Shown: positions 29,728-41,096, counted from the first letter of the stretch. The stretch is 64,000 bases of DNA from Diadema setosum (GCA_033980235.1 CM067065.1:9503328-9567327), one strand, 5' to 3'. The notes: generated by a model not told the origin, from the sequence alone. A program made the numbers and translations.

Positions 29728-32206
29728 CTGGGTGAAATAATGATTCAGTGTAGAGACAAATCTTTACTCACGTTCATAAGATAATTATTCGCGTTGATAA
29801 TGACTCTTGCTAAAACGGCAAGTGCCATGATAATGACATGAATCCTGATGATTAGCAATTGCTATACAAGAAGTTGAAATTGTAGCCAGAATTGCCATCG
29901 TTATATCAGCTTTCTCCAAGTGAGACTTAATTCAAATTAGGAAAACTAAAATCACAATCAGCTGTCTGTGAATTGTGGTATTACGATGTAACAAAAAATT
30001 TTCCTCTATCCCTTCCTTTACATGTATTTAAGGCCTTATTTACCATTTGCAGATGAAATAAAACCCCAGTTTTAGTGCTTCAAAATAGTAATGAAATGTT
30101 AGGGATAGAAACAACTAAATAAAATGTAAAATGTTAATCATTATGATAAATGTTTAGAATTTTGAAACACACAGAATGTGAATATAATGAAGTAGTTTCT
30201 ACAATAACCCGTCTGGATTTACTGTCATAATATATCAGGCTTTATATCGCAATTTCTGTATGTAGGATGTTTTGTTATACATCTGACCTCCACATTATGC
30301 ATCAAAACTCAAACATTTTTTTTTTTAATCACTGCTACCAATGGTAATCAATATCTTTAAAAAAGGGCAACGAAATGGACAAGATGACAGGAACACATTA
30401 GTGAATAAACAAAATAACCATATTATACGCTGGATTGATAAAGGAAGTCCAAAATGATCAGAGACTAATGACATTTACCGGAGTTGAACTGCAACAGGAG
30501 AATCCCTTTTTCCTTCAAAGAGGACAGGAGTTGGTCCATTGACTCTTCGATTTTACCGAGGTAATACATGCAATGAATGCCGCTTATGAGCTGGAACTTT
30601 TCTTCCTTGTCCCCACGTCCGTCAAGATATTGACGTAAGGTGCAGTTGAAGAACTTTACATCAACCTGCGGAGTGATTCCGGCACTTTGTAGGTTTTCCT
30701 CATACGTGTGAAGTAGACTCGAACTTGGCTCTATTGCGGTGTTTGATATCTTCTTGTAAAATGCCATGAGAGTTTTCATGAATGCTATTTCATGTTTCCC
30801 TGTCAGAAAGGTTAACATGTTAAGGGGAAAGGGAGAGAGAGAGTATGAGAAAAGAGAAAATTTCCAGTCTTTATGAAGAAAATAAATGCATAAATGCTAT
30901 AAAAAAGAAATAACAAGCCAATACTCATTCAACTGATCTTAACCCCTATTCCACATTTTAGGGCAAGACCTCTGAAAAACGGCTGAAAGAAGGTAAATTT
31001 ATTATAATTAGCAGATCTGTCAATAATCATTGAGTGAACTTTCAATGATCTCCGATGTCCTTCACGAGTCCTGAGAGATCTTTCAGTAAACTTCCTGGAA
31101 CCCGTTTCATAAAACTTGTCATCGGTGAGCAGCTGTCATTGATGTGACAAGCTACTGAAATCCTTACATCTGATTGGCTGAGAGCAAAGTTGTCATTAAT
31201 GTATGGCAGTTGTCACAGATAACAAGTTTAATGAAACGGGCCCCTCTTCGTCTCCAAGGTCTCAAAATATTTTGTAACAGCTCCGAACAGTCTTTCAGAG
31301 GTCTTCCAGCACTCCTTCGCTCGATGTTCTTATACTATTCTTTTAATTATCTTTTAGCCCTCAAGAGTTACATTTGTCTTTTGAGAAAAAAAGGAGAAAT
31401 TTTTGTCAGATCAAAGCGGTTTCATTAGAAGGCAAGTCTGTCAGAGATCTGGTCTGATCTCTCAAAGTTCTCATGGAGTAGCCAGATTGTCTTTCAGCGT
31501 TACATTTTCCGATAGTCTCATGTTCCCTCAGGTCTCAAAGACTGCTTAAGGATCTTGCCATGTTGCCATTCTCTCTGCATGTGGTCTCTCAAGGGACTCC
31601 GTTATGTGGACAGGGACCTAGGGTATCATTCTTCTGGTCGAATTATAGCCTCCAATTTCTAGTGAATTGGAGAAACTGAACTTGAACTGACGTCGTGCGA
31701 CATGCGATTAAAGTTTCTTGCATGTCACGTGCAATCATGAGGACTATTCTTCCCTTGGGATGACGCCAGAAGCTGATTGTTAATCGGCGAAACGTCACAT
31801 GACTATGAACTTGAAGTTCAAATTCTCTTTTTTTTTTAATCCAAAAGAATTTGAAGATAACACATGTGTATTTGGAAATGCATTATCTCTTTCGAAAAAG
31901 GTCGGAAATCTTCTGAAATCTCGAATGTAATTTATGAAATGATAGAAGTATTTAGGTTTGAGTACAAATATAAGGGAAAGAAACACGAATAAGAAGAAAA
32001 TCAGACAAACCTGCTCCAACTCCGACACCCAACATGTTGAATTGTTCTTCAGGTGCAAAGACTTTCTGCAAGCTCCCGAGAACAGAGTTTTCGAAGTGAT
32101 GTGTGACATGATGGTAGACGGCATCCTTCTGGGCAATTCTTGAATATCCTGTCAGGAACACATCCTCGTAACGTGCCCGATTTGCAGGCAGTGACTCTAG
32201 ATCCAT
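29369..32206 (-). CDS. HNMT: Histamine N-methyltransferase-like SAM-dependent enzyme
   Basis: Three exons: 32206-32011, 30799-30479, 29727-29369, with phases 1 and 1 and GT-AG junctions. They give 291 aa, against 292 for human HNMT. The SAM-binding glycine loop GVGVGAGKHE spans the first junction (residues ~61-70). Further matches to the family are IEPSSSLLHTYEENLQ after strand 2, an ISGIHCMYYLGKIEESM helix region, ILLLQFNSEQSAF, and a C-terminal DFGNKILDFFTMTSYFRQTA. HNMT is a cytosolic monomer that methylates histamine using S-adenosylmethionine. By-eye alignment suggests the histamine-contact residues are changed (see findings), so the substrate is open. A non-coding upstream exon is likely because an acceptor-like CAG lies just before the ATG. 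Confidence 0.9.
30028..30360. mobile_element. TTAA-ended repeat, copy 2 of a pair
   Basis: Begins TTAAGGCCTTATTTACC and ends ATATCTTTAA. Collinear with 24902-25278. It lies in the HNMT-like intron 2. Confidence 0.7.
30479..30799 (-). CDS. HNMT: HNMT-like exon B (Rossmann core)
   Basis: 321 nt from a CTGACAG acceptor to TCCG|GTAAAT. Contains the acidic residue of strand 2 (AIEPSS) that would hold the SAM ribose, and the IHCMYY segment. Confidence 0.93.
31097..31244. mobile_element. ~150-bp MITE (CCCGTTTCATAAAACTTGTC ends), copy 1
   Basis: The left end CCCGTTTCATAAAACTTGTC and the right end AACAAGTTTAATGAAACGGG are inverted. The middle has CTGATTGGCTG. It lies in intron 1 of the HNMT-like gene. 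A copy at 35071-35222 lies in a LINE. Confidence 0.9.
31245..32010. other. HNMT-like intron 1, remainder
   Basis: The stretch to about 31620 is built of loosely repeated TCTCAAGGTC/TCTTTCAG phrases (a degenerate repeat). The rest is plain. Confidence 0.45.
32011..32206 (-). CDS. HNMT: HNMT-like exon A (N-terminus to SAM loop)
   Basis: 65 codons plus one base, ATG at 32206, donor GCAG|GTTTGT. Encodes the start MDLESLPANRARYEDVF and ends in the glycine loop GVGVGA. Confidence 0.9.
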
Positions 32207-32719
32207 AGTTGACCTGCTTCAACTTGTTTTTTCCGTTGATGGTAATTACAGTGATGAATATCTAAAAAAGGAAGAAAACGAAAAGAAATCTGAGGAAGTG
32301 TTAACGAACGGATTACAACATTAGGATGTATAGGGCCTATCTGGGATATTAGTTTCACGAGTTGTTTTCTAAAACATTTCAGTCAAGTTGTATGTGATTC
32401 ATAAGTTATTGTGGGAGAAAAGACGAAGAGAAATCAAGTCATTGGCTGATATTTAGAGACTGCTGTCAAATTGTGTGATCGTGTATTTTCCATCTTCACT
32501 TGGGGTTTCGGTACAATTGCACGTTTTTCTTGGTTTGTATATGAAGTATTATGTTGCGACATAATATGGGCCTACAGAATAAGTTATTACCTTTGCGCCG
32601 ATATCATGCTTGGATGTATTATGACAACATGCACGAATATTCATCAGTCTAATAATCTGAAAGCATTTACATGAAACAAATAATTACAGCGTCCACACTT
32701 GATTTGCTACCCTTTGAAA
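32207..32719. other. HNMT-like upstream sequence
   Basis: Probably intron or 5' flank; no exon could be fixed. A candidate donor on the minus strand (ATGCG|GTGAGT) lies at about 33460. Confidence 0.35.
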
Positions 32720-33438
32720 GTGACCCTGCATCACAAAACCAAAAAAAAAAAAAAAGGTCGCCAGACATGGATTTTTAGCTAAGTGCAGGACGCGGTTCTG
32801 AAAGTGCAGACTCTGCTTTAAAATGATGTATAACCCAATTCAAATAGATTCTCCAAACCCTCTCCTTTATCATCGGGAGGAAAGCACACACTCCGGAAAA
32901 GGTGTGACAAGAAAGGCAGGCTCTGAAGTATAGGCGTACACAGGGTATAATGTTCAAATGTGCTAGTTGTGGGATGAATGAGAATAAAAAACAAAAAAGC
33001 AGGACGTAAATCACCAAAGCAACAACAATGAAAAGATTATTAGATTAAGTTGAAATATTGGACATGCCTTATTAACAAATTCTGCTCATGAATGATCAAA
33101 ACTTTCACAGCAGAAGCATAATCATTTCCAAAGTAATTAGAGTTGAAAGTGAAGAGTAAGTAGGCCTATAGGGTTAGTCAGAAATGAAAAGGGGACTCTA
33201 CAGTACAAGACACACATAATCCCACTATTCTAAGTGTTCGAGAAAAGTGGCCATAACACGATTCCTGTTCGTTAATATGATCCCAAACTTTAGCATAATG
33301 TAGGAGAAGACTTGCTATTTCAGACATAATGAAAAATTGAAGATTGGCTAGGTTGACCCTTTTCCCCTATTTTCAGTCCTCACGCAAAATCAGTAGGCCT
33401 ACATGCGACTTTTTATTGGTTTTGCGAAGCACGGTCAC
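32720..33438. mobile_element. TIR element, copy 2 (inverted relative to 3819)
   Basis: The left end GTGACCCTGCATCACAAAAC pairs with the right end, reverse complement GTGACCGTGCTTCGCAAAAC. GGTCGCCAGACATG lies next to the left end here, but next to the right end in the 3819 copy. About 720 bp, non-coding. Confidence 0.75.
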
Positions 33439-34730
33439 ATTATCATACAACAGCAACTCACCGCATGAGATTTGACAATGCACCTTTCCTTTCGATATCA
33501 GCAGCGCATATTGTGCTATAGAAACACGAGCCAAGGGCATTTGCACTGACAGTCTATAGTTCTTACATGCAAGTCAGTCCTCTCAATCATTTTGGTATAA
33601 AGTCCAGTGCTATTAAATTGCAATACTTCCGGTGGTACACTGTACTTGATACAAAGCATACATACCCTCTGGGTGTTGCAAAAGACGTCTCATGTGTAAC
33701 TTGGTCTAAAAGTGTTACTCGGTGCCTCGGCTTCTGAAAATAAATACATTGTACATGTATGTCCGTCCAGTGTCCGTCGCATAAAGAGCGCCACCTGTGG
33801 TTGTAAATACATCTGTGGACCAGTACTTTGTGGAATCTGTCGTCTGCTCACTCACCACCCGTGGTTTTGAATAATACGTTATCAGCCAGTTCTTCATGTC
33901 TGCTCGCTTGCTATAGAAATTGCACTTTGAAAGGTTCGAGAAGGAATTGCAGAGTATAAGGCAGTTCACAGTTAGCACTAGTCTGCAATGACCTCTCCAA
34001 CCACAGACTGTGCAAAACATGGAATAGTCTTCAGGAGAGCAGTTGAAAACTGCCATGCTGCAGGGAGTGGTAATTTACATGTCAATGCTGCATGAATGGC
34101 TTTTGTTGATGTTGCTGAAAAGAATGCACGCTCACCTGTAAATACCAATCTGCACCTGGTTCATTTATAACACAGTTGTCATCATGAAGCCCTATCTAGG
34201 TTTTTAATGCCTCAGTTGCAACTCCATTCAAAGAGAAGGTCTGCAATGACCTTCATCTGCATTATGTTCAGATTAGAACTGTGAACTGGCTTATTGTTCC
34301 TGTTTTCATCGCCATTTGAGTGTCAGTGTCAACCACGTCCGGTCAGAAAAATAGATGATGAGGGCGAAGAAAGAAGATGGGACAGTCACTGGCGCACCGA
34401 GGCAATGGTGATACTGGTGTCGGTGATGATGATGATGACCAGCCTTTATGGTAGTGGCATTGGTAGTGTCACTGTCAGTAACAATAGGGAGCTTTAGATT
34501 TTCGGCGCGGACGTTTGAGACGACGCTTGAGCTGGACAATCTCCTCTATCCCTGCGTCGTGTCGCAAAGCACCTTTCTTCTTCTTCTTCTTCTTCTTCTT
34601 CTTCTTCTGGCTCGGTCTGCATCCTTCAAACTTGAAGATTCTTGCAAACATTGGATGTGTGTGTGTGTGTGTGTGTGTGAAACGCAGCGGTTGAGGTGCA
34701 TGGTGCAGAGTATATTATAGGGGCCTATCC
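33439..34730. other. Intergenic; simple repeats
   Basis: GATG/CACC-rich stretch (34420-34450), (TTC)n at 34574-34608 and (GT)n at 34655-34679. No gene. The long frames across 33715-34056 and 34294-34720 show no domain and partly translate the repeats. Confidence 0.5.
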
Positions 34731-34731
34731 A

Positions 34732-34916
34732 AGGGAGGATCCAGGAATTCTGTAAAGAGGGTGCGCGTTTACAGAATTAAATGGGGGGCGCACGCACCCC
34801 TCCCCCATTTTTTTCTTGTTACTTCTTTTGTATCAACAAAAAAAAAAAAATAATAATAATAATAAAGTGGGGGGAGGGCGTGCGCCCGGTGCGGTCCTCC
34901 CTGGACCCGCCACTGT
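34732..34916. mobile_element. Short inverted-repeat element with GGGCGCACGC arms
   Basis: Arms GGAGGATCCAGGAATTC... and ...GGACCCGCCACTG. Inside them GGGGGGCGCACGCACCCCTC faces GGAGGGCGTGCGCCCGGTGC, with an A/AAT-rich loop. It adjoins the 3' end of the LINE fragment to its right. Confidence 0.65.
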
Positions 34917-34924
34917 ATACGGTG

Positions 34925-35480
34925 CAAGTAAAAACAGTCCAGGGTCTTGCCCACTGCCTTCCGTCAGTCGATGGTGGAAGGCTTCCAGTGATAGTGCGGT
35001 TACAGTGCTCAGTGGGAGGATGTTCCATGTTCTTAGTGTTCTGGGGAAGAAGGACATTTTGTGTTTTTCTGGGGCCCGTTTCATAAAACTTGTCATCAGT
35101 GACAACTGCCACATTTCTTTGACAAATTTGTTCTCATGCAGCCAATCAGATTCAAGGATTTCAGTAGCTTGTCACATCTATGACAACTTGTCACTCATGA
35201 CAAGTTTTATGAAACGGGCCCCAGTTCTGGAGCGTGGGATGACATAACCTTGTGCATGAAGAGCTCTTGGATGTGCGGCAACTGATGGAGTGATGTATAG
35301 AACTGGATTGGGAAATTTATGCAGTGGTGGTGGAGTTTGTACATCGCGAGGAATGAGTCTGGACTCTTCTCTACGTTGTTGAAGGGAAGGCCATCAGAGT
35401 TCTTCCAGCATGGATTGCACCTGGACGTGTTGTGGTATCTCTTCAGTGCGAATCTTGCTGATCGTCTTTTAACAATTTCT
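34925..35480 (-). pseudogene. LINE reverse transcriptase remnant, split by a MITE
   Basis: On the minus strand, 35480-35223 reads KRRSARFALKRYHNTS, VQSMLEEL, a stop, WPSLQQRREESRL and GYVIPRSRT. After the inserted MITE, 35070 to about 34940 continues KHKMSFFPRTLRTWNILPL and LSLEAFHHRL. This is the same C-terminal region as in the LINE at 22640-23310 but another copy, with frameshifts and a stop. Confidence 0.87.
35071..35222. mobile_element. ~150-bp MITE, copy 2, inside the LINE
   Basis: GGGGCCCGTTTCATAAAACT at the left and AGTTTTATGAAACGGGCCCC at the right form long perfect ends. CAGCCAATCAGATT in the middle corresponds to CTGATTGGCTG in copy 1. Confidence 0.93.
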
Positions 35481-35654
35481 ATCCAATCTCAACTTGCATT
35501 GACATTAACGGTGATTTATAGTCCGTACCTAAAATGACGCTGAGAAAATAATGGCATGATCCTCTTTGTGGAAAAAAAAAAATTGCCACTAAAGATTCAG
35601 TTGTCCTGAGTAATTTTGAAAAAAAAATAGTAGTAATAATAGACCTACATCCCA

Positions 35655-35945
35655 AGTCTAACTGAGCAATGTTGTGTGCTATATAATAATAATAGTAATG
35701 TAATACGGTTATCTTTATCCAGGGTAGCCTCTTTAGTGTTGACACTGCTCTATCAGAGGGCTCTGCAATTTTTATTATCCCAGCGTTGCCAGGTACCCAT
35801 TTGTACACCTGCATGGGTCGAGAGGGACAGAGTGTGTAAAAACATCTTGACCAAGGAAGTAAGCACTGGGCGGGATTCGAACCCGGGTCCTCCGATCGGG
35901 AGTCGGGAGACTCATCCACTATGTCACAGCGCTCCCATATCATAC
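35655..35945 (-). repeat. tRNA-derived SINE, antisense
   Basis: On the minus strand, CATAGTGGATGAGTCTCC is A-box-like and GGGTTCGAATCCC (35872-35884) is a perfect B box. The element continues to an AAT-rich end near 35680. The block CCAGGGTAGCCTCTT with ACTGCTCTA recurs at 46365-46400. Confidence 0.78.
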
Positions 35946-36087
35946 CGTCCCCTCTTGTACGAAGCTAAGACACTCTGTCCCCCGGCCAGTGGATAGGACA
36001 TGAAAATAATGAAGGTCCCGTGTGTGAGAGAGTCACAACTCACGCACGTAAAAGATCCTGTTTCATTCATCGCAAAGAACGAGGTGT
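35946..36087 (+). repeat. SINE-body fragment
   Basis: ACCGTCCCCTCTTGTACGAA, ACACTCTGTCCCCCGG and GTGTGAGAGAGTCACAACTC are shared with 18255-18300 and 25385-25450. Confidence 0.65.
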
Positions 36088-36478
36088 TTAAAGGGTGTGT
36101 ACAGTTCTGGTCGAGGTGAGGATTTAGCATTTAACATTTTGCGAGATATTCAGAAACCACTCTATGAGGTGTCAAAGAGCATGTAATTCTAAGGGGTATC
36201 AAAAGTTTATTTGATGAAAATCGGTTTTGGAATGGCTGAGATATCCAAAAACAAGGTGAAACAAAGATATCCTAATAAGAGGCGTGGCCTGTCACTTTTA
36301 TTATTATCACTTTTTTGGATATCTCACCCATTTGCAAACCGATTTTCATCAAATAAATGTTGAATCCTTCTTAAAATTACATGCTGTTTCATATTTCATA
36401 AAAGGTTTCTTATAATCTCACTTAGGAATGCTCAAAACATGAATCCCCACCTCAACCAGTACTGTACAGTCCCTTTAA
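36088..36478. mobile_element. Palindromic MITE with TTAA ends, copy 2
   Basis: 391 bp with the same ends and inner arms as 2664-3057, in the same orientation. Confidence 0.9.
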
Positions 36479-36680
36479 CCCGGTGAAGTGGTGTCACCAT
36501 TTACATCCAACTGGACCTTGTGGACGAACAGCAGCTAGTGCAGATGAATATGGGCTATCCAGCCATTTTCTTGATCGAACATGAACCAAAATAAATAACA
36601 TAATAATATATTCAAGAACATTTTTTTTTTTAATTGCGATTATTTGGCTTTATCTCGGGTGAGAATGATAAGGGCGTTAA
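36479..36680. other. Intergenic, no feature
   Basis: GGGCTATCCAGCC (36551) also occurs at 26118, just before another repeat. Nothing further was seen. Confidence 0.5.
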
Positions 36681-37021
36681 GTTGCCACTAAACCCACATG
36701 GCCCGAATTCACGAAGGTGGTACAAATGAAACCATGGTTTAAATCATGGAGCGCCAAGTGTGGCACGAAATATTTCGTTACGAAATTGGTCATTTCGTCG
36801 ACAAAAATGACCGTTTCGTTCACGATATTATCATGTCGTGGACGAAATGTTCATTTAGTTACAAAATATTGTCATTTCGTGACAAAATAATCGACGGAAT
36901 GACTGATTTCGTAACGAAATATTCCATGCGACACTTGGCGCTCCATGGTTTTTGTCCATGGTTTAAACCATGGTTACATTTGTACCAACTTCGTGAATCG
37001 GGCCATAGAGTCAGGGGCAAC
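36681..37021. mobile_element. Nested palindrome (MITE within MITE), locus 2
   Basis: The outer arms GGCCCGAATTCACGAAGGTG / CTTCGTGAATCGGGCC continue inward as ACCATGGTTTAAA and its inverse. The inner element 36746-36946 has ends ATGGAGCGCCAAGTGTGGCA and ACACTTGGCGCTCCAT, with GTTACGAAAT repeats inside. Confidence 0.88.
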
Positions 37022-37149
37022 TAGAACGCACTATTCACGCTCAGCAGACGTATTATTATCATTACTACAATATTTGTAGCCCCATAATTATTGTCATAAC
37101 CATCGTCATCATCACTGTTGCTATACTACTACTACCATCACTGTAATCA

Positions 37150-38571
37150 TGGGCGTAAATCCCGGGGGGGATGGGGGGATATATCCCCCCCCCCCCCCCT
37201 GAAATGGAGGAGTGGGGGATGGCCTGTACAATCACCCCCCCCCCCCCTGAATTTTGAGGAAAAAAATGGAGGAAGCAGAAATGTGATTGTATCAATTTTG
37301 GCATATTGCACGACGTTTGTACGCCGGCCTTCAGACAGGTAACAGAGCTGAACAGTGTTCTATCTTGTAGGAAAATGTATAATTTTTTCAAGCGCTCGCT
37401 CGCTTCGCTCGCTCGCAAAGAAAGTAAAATCGACATGCACTGTAAGGTGTGGCTCAGACGTTGACAACGTCAAATAGTATAGGCCTACATGTAAACATGC
37501 TATGACGCGAGTAACTGGGGACCATCTGCAAAATATGTACGAAAAGAAACAAAAAAAAATAACAAAAACTATATAGCCATAATTGAACCCCCTCCATTTC
37601 CTGAATCATTCCTAAGAAACGACAGTGACTGATGACTCAGTCAGGATACATCTATGGGCATACCCAGGGAAGATCATTGGCGTCGAGTCTATGGGGGGGG
37701 GGGGGGCAAAGGGGCATTTGCCCCACCCCTACGGAAGTGTTTAAGCAGACAAATCATTTATCCCCCAGCAATTCCCGAGATGAGGACAAATCTCGAACTT
37801 TCTAAATGGAAAATTGTCCAAATATCGCCAGAACTATGCACCAGATCGTTGCATTGCAATCATAAACATGCAAAAGTTGCGCTATACAGGATCCCTTTCG
37901 ATAAACTTTGTACACTTTTGACATTGACGTATATTTCCCTAATTTATCAAAGGGTGTGTAGCAGATCTTTCACTCAACAAAAGCACCCTCATTATGCAGA
38001 GTCGTCGATGGGGGGGGGGATGGTTCCCCCATTAAAGTGGGACAAACAAAAGCGAAAAATATAGCTACAAACGGCAGCTTTTTTAGTGTAAAATGTAAAA
38101 ATTTTAAAGCTCGCTCGCTCCGCTCGCTCGCATTTAACCGCTATGCCGTTCTCCTAATGTTGCTGCCACTGACTGACAGCAGTTGCGCCCGGTGCGCCCC
38201 CTTAATTTCCAAAGCGGAAAAAAAAAAAACAGCCACAAACGACAGTTTTGGGGACTGTAAAATGTCAAAATTTTAAAGTTCACTCGCTTCGCTCGCTTGC
38301 ATTTAATCATTATGCCATTCTCCTGATGTTGCTGCCAGTAATTGCCAGCATTTTTCACCCGGTGTGCCCCCCCCCCCCTTAATTTCCAAAGCGAAAAAAA
38401 AAAAAAAAAATACAGCAACAGACGGCAGTCTTTGGACTGTAAAATGTCAAAATTTTGAAGCTCGCTCACTTCGCTCGCTCGCATTTGATCATTATTCCAT
38501 TCTATTGATTTTGCTGCCAGTAATTGCCAGCAGTTTTTGCCCGGTGCGCCCCCCTTAATTTCCAAAGCAAA

Positions 38572-38605
<34 letters not shown>

Positions 38606-40300
38606 CAGCCATAAAGGACAGTTTTGGGGACTGTAAAATATAAAAATTGTCAAGCTCACTCGCTTTGCTCGCTCGCATTAAATCATTATTCCATTCTCCT
38701 GATGTTGCTGCCAGTAATTGCCGGCAGTTCCGCCCGGTGTGCCCCCCTTAATTTCCAAAGCGAAAAAAAAAAAAAATACAGCGACAAACGGCAGTCTTTG
38801 GACTGAAAAATGTCAAAATTTTGAAGTTCGCTCGCCTCGCTCGCTCGCATTTGATCATTATTCTATTCTATTGATTTTGCTGCCAATAATTGCCAGCAGT
38901 TTTCGCCCGATGCGCCCCCCTTAATTTCCAAAGCGAAAAATATAGCTACAAACGGCAGTTTTTGGATTGTAAAATGTCAAAATTTTGACGCTCGCTCGCT
39001 TCGCTCGCTCGCATTCATTATTATGCCATTCTCCTGATGCTGCTGCCAGTAATTGCCAGTAGTTTTCGCCCTGTGCGCTCCCTTAATTTCCAAAGCGAAA
39101 AAAAAAAAAAAAGCCACAAACGACAGTTTTGGGGACTGTAAAATGTCAAAAATTTTAAGCTCACTCGCTTCGCTCGCTCGCATTTAATCATTATGCCATT
39201 CTCTTGATGTTGCTGCCAGTAATTGCCAGCAATTTTCGCCTGGTGCGCCCCCCTTAATTTCCAAAGCGAAAAATTACAGCCAAAAAGGACAGTTTTGGGG
39301 ACTGTAAAATATCAAAATTTTCAAGCTCACTCGCTCCGCTCGCTCGCATTTAATCGTTATGCCATTCTCCTGATGTTGCTGCCAGTAATTGCCGGCAGTT
39401 GCGCCCGGTGTGCCCCCCTTAATTTCCAAAGCGAAAAAAAAAAAAAAATACAGCCACAAACGGCAGTCTTTGGACTGTAAAATGTCAAAATTTTGAAGCT
39501 CGCTCGCTCCGCTTGCTCGCATTTAACCGCTATGCCATTCCCCTGATGTTGCTGCCAGTGATTGACAGCAGTTGCGCCCGGTGCGGTCCCCCTTAATTTA
39601 GAAAGCGAAAAAGTATAGCTACAAACGGCAGTTTTTAGACTGTAAAATGTCAAAATTTTCAAGCTCGCTCGCATTTAATCGCTATGCCATTCTCCTGATG
39701 TTGCTGCCAGTGATTGACAGCAGTTGCGCCCGGTGTGCCCCTCCCTTAATTTCCAAAGCGAAGAATATAGCTACAAATGGCAGTTTTGGACTGTAAAATG
39801 TCAAAATTTTCCCCCCTACCATACCCTCCCCCCCCCCTCGCTTGCTTCGCTCCCTCACATAACCGCTCCTCCTTAGATCAAATCCTGTCTACGCCGGTGA
39901 TAGGCCCCACTATTTAGTAGGCCTTCATAGTGATGTCGCACATGCGGAGCAAGAGCTGAAATACCACGATTTAGTCATTCAATAATATATTGTGAATATT
40001 TCATTTTCTTATTGTTTTTTTAAAGAAAAGAAAACACATTTTTTAACAAAAGTGTGCACCAGATCGCTGAATTTCAGGGCTGAAAATGCAAAATCTTCCT
40101 CGTGTGGGAGAAGGCTACCACCCCCATACACAACCTCCCCCCGTTCGGTCGTTCCGCTCCCTCTCACATATATTTCAAAAAAAAAAAAAAATGTTTTCAT
40201 ACTTTTAAGGTCTGATTTTCCGCCGGTCCAGTGGGCTTGTAATCGTGGTGATGGTGACCATCCCCCCCCCCCCCCCACTCCTCAGGACGGATTTACGCCG
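37150..40300. mobile_element. ~3.1-kb element carrying a tandem array
   Basis: The left end GGGCGTAAATCC (37150) and the right end GGATTTACGCC (about 40289-40300) are inverted. G/C homopolymers follow each end (37165-37200, 40261-40276), and GGCGT/ACGCC words recur inside (37679, 39893). Most of the interior is the tandem array at 38036-39830. No transposase or reverse transcriptase was recognised. Whether this is one element or several related ones side by side is open. Confidence 0.6.
38036..39830 (+). repeat. Tandem array, ~11 units of ~165-175 bp
   Basis: Each unit has CCTTAATTTCCAAAGCGAAA, an A-run of varying length, CAAACGGCAGTTTTTGGACT, GTAAAATGTCAAAATTTT, a CGCTCGCTTCGCTCGCTCGC block, then GCCATTCTCCTGATGTTGCT and TGCCAGTAATTGCCAGCAG. 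Units start near 38036, 38200, 38378, 38552, 38748, 38920, 39083, 39250, 39418, 39592 and 39745. One carries a (TA)n insert (38589-38603). A stray CGCTCG block at about 37392-37416 precedes the array. Confidence 0.93.
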
Positions 40301-41096
40301 TTGACTGTAATGCAGTTATTGTTGCTATCAGTACAATTCCATTTTGTTGCCATCATGACAATGATCATTATTACATTTATCGTGATTACAGCGACTTTAA
40401 AACACAGAGTTATCTTGTTTCGTTTCTAACCAACCTTGCATGTTCGTTCCATCGACACACACTCAAACTACAGAGTTGGAACAAAAAGAAATCTAGTCAA
40501 TGCGAAGAAGCCTGAGATTTTGACTTCGGTATATGACACGCCAACTATAGCTAAAAAAAGGTGATGGAGGGACTTATTTTCCTTGTTCCCTCCCTCCACA
40601 GTACATGCTCTCAATTATTTACGAGGAGAGGGATACTTGTGCCCCGTGCAAGCACGCGACAAAGAGCAACCACCATTCTGCTTCACCTAGCAACGACATG
40701 TTTGAGGGACTACACGTAATTAATTAGCATAAAATGGCGCCTTTTTTCTTTTCTAGAGCTTGCGCAGAAAATTGTCACCGTGTTCTAGTATGGCATTGCA
40801 GCTGATCCTTCGCAGACAATACAATTCAATTAGAGATCCCTGGTTTATGTTTGATGAATTTTGAAATGTTGTTGCCAGTGTTATCTTTTTTTTTTTTAAG
40901 AATCTTGTACGCAACTTAATACAGTTTTGGCGAAAGTGGATTGTTTTAAAATCTTATAATTTATTCTTATATTATATCAATGTAATGATATAGTATGTAT
41001 ATATTATGTAGATCTTATATATTGTGTCAATCTTGATGTGTTTCTCTCTGTGAGTGTGTGTGTGTGTGTTTCTGTGTAAGAATGATGATGTACTTT
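40301..41096. other. Intergenic, no gene seen
   Basis: Plain AT-rich sequence with a short (TG)n at 41050-41069. Confidence 0.6.

Noticed and set aside
35864..35935. tRNA gene on the minus strand
   Set aside because: A and B boxes are present, but the arms do not fold into a good cloverleaf and the sequence continues as a SINE; the 18129-18193 and 4788/5088 cases are alike.
37118..39674. Repeated MRASEASE-type proteins in the 38-39.7 kb array
   Set aside because: The frames come from the CGCTCG block of a tandem repeat, are broken by every A-run and occur on both strands.
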